A stretch of DNA of 64,000 nt, taken from assembly GCA_023014485.1 (NCBI GenBank), contig JAJOZX010000938.1, forward strand, positions 532,501-596,500, read 5' to 3'. Both the position numbers and the translations under genes were made by a program. The DNA is from Bathynomus jamesi. Taxonomy: Eukaryota > Arthropoda > Malacostraca > Isopoda > Cirolanidae. The notes beneath the pieces were generated by a model, which was not told the DNA's origin, did no database searches, and saw nothing but the letters and a program-made list of their open reading frames with translations. Positions 63,257 through 64,000 of the stretch are shown here, piece after piece (within the stretch, counting starts at the first letter, position 1; each line of letters starts with the position of its first letter).

Positions 63257-64000
63257 TTATTGTTGTCTTGCATCTAGCCCTCATCCCTATATTTTATTAG
63301 ATTATGCGTTAGGGTGTGTCAATTTTGTCAACTTTTTTCAAATCAATTTTGGTAGTGAAAATATAGTGTCTTTTCATGTCAAAACTTGAAATTGGCCAAC
63401 CAAAATGAAATAAAATAACCCTTACCTACATCAATTTTACCTTAAAGTTTCAGAAATTGACTCTTTTTACTAAATAATAGGACATAAATTGATTAACTAT
63501 TCATCTGTCACAGAATTATCCCACTGATCGCATATGGAGTGTTTTCAAAGTCATATAGTTGTTGTACAATGTACAAGTCACGACATGAATAGCAACTGTC
63601 CCTCACTCTCAGTCCTCAGTTGCCTCTTAGATGTCATAGACGGTGGTTTGCTGTTATTGCTCTTGTACCTACTTCATAGTTATTCTACTAGACCAGTGGT
63701 GCACAAACGTTTTGATGTGAGTGCCAAGCGAAGAAAATAACTAAATGTATTAGCCTGCTTACTTTCCATCTAAGTCATAAATTGGGTCACTTTTATATTC
63801 TAACTTTTTCATTGAATTGAAAAGACCCGTGGGGCCACTGAAAAGACCCGTGGGGGACACATTTGGCCAGCGGGCCATGGTTTGTGCATCACTGTACTAG
63901 ACGAATACTACAGTGTAACTGTAAGTATGGATTATTGATTATTACAATTATTTATTATTATCATATTCTTCTGTCTAATTATGTTGTAATCCCATGAAAT
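63257..64000. other. No gene recognised
   Basis: AT-rich DNA. Around 63690-63900 a segment with 'gaccagtggtgcacaaacgt' and the facing 'ggtttgtgcatcactgtactag' (about 63690-63710 and 63880-63900) forms inverted ends about 210 bp apart. It resembles the ends of a hAT MITE, and a short direct repeat, 'gaaaagacccgtgggg', lies between them. Confidence 0.45.
63691..63899. repeat. Candidate hAT MITE
   Basis: The ends CAGTGGTGCACAAAC (63694) and the inverse CAGTGATGCACAAACC (ending 63894) match except for one base. The flanks read 'ctactagac' on the left and 'tactagacg' on the right, so CTAGAC-type bases are duplicated (left tctactagac, right gtactagacg), consistent with an 8 bp target duplication such as (C/G)TACTAGAC or TACTAGAC. 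The direct repeat 'aaaagacccgtggggg' occurs twice inside. Confidence 0.65.

Overview
This window looks like intergenic DNA from an arthropod, most likely a decapod crustacean. I see no convincing single-copy host gene. Nearly every readable protein belongs to a mobile element. The pointers to an arthropod are a short run of the arthropod telomere unit TTAGG (as CCTAA, 45821-45840), DUF4817-type mariners, Polinton DNA polymerase, BEL/Pao and Penelope elements, a TATA plus TCAGTT core promoter, and a LINE fragment (about 45971-46808) of a type I associate with decapod genomes. That last point is from memory and was not searched. Dinucleotide microsatellites, mainly (TA)n, separate many of the elements.

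Layout. 0-4.9 kb: a LINE tail, a broken copy of a ZAD-like zinc-finger/DDE-like gene (926-2514, minus) and a TIR element with an internal 388 bp tandem duplication (2903-4117). 4.9-8.3 kb: a mariner (4907-6439) and inverted-repeat elements. 8.3-21.5 kb: a chain of elements abutting (TA)n tracts: a hAT deletion derivative, two decayed copies of a hAT-like family called X here (9097-12263 and 13456-16359), hairpin and foldback elements, a Tc1-like relic with an intron, a MITE and a tRNA-derived SINE. 22-40 kb: minus-strand remains of a Polinton/Maverick (PolB at 29974-32131 and 35636-37147, with unidentified ORFs at 23.8-25.8 and 37.3-37.9 kb), pierced by a mariner, an inverted-terminal-repeat element with a capsid-like ORF scrap (27494-28477), a Tc1-like element, a MITE and an intact hAT-like transposon of family Y (32140-35627). 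38-41 kb: LINE ORF1 and a second mariner copy. 41-45 kb: a decayed family Y copy and a short hAT derivative. 46-60.4 kb: a four-layer nest, Penelope > hAT > BEL/Pao > hAT, in which three junctions can be resolved from target duplications. 60.9-63.3 kb: an apparently intact 2.37 kb DNA transposon with a 558-residue ORF and its own core promoter.

Two elements keep long open transposase-like ORFs, visible terminal inverted repeats and plausible target duplications: family Y (749 aa, TIRs of about 320 bp) and the ZAD/DDE element (558 aa, 11 bp TIR). They are the best candidates for undescribed systems. The third is the 984 bp element at 27494-28477, whose 200 bp inverted ends carry repeated 16 bp palindromes around an 88-codon reading frame ending in TAATAAA. 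Assignments rest on reading motifs by eye; no database search was possible.
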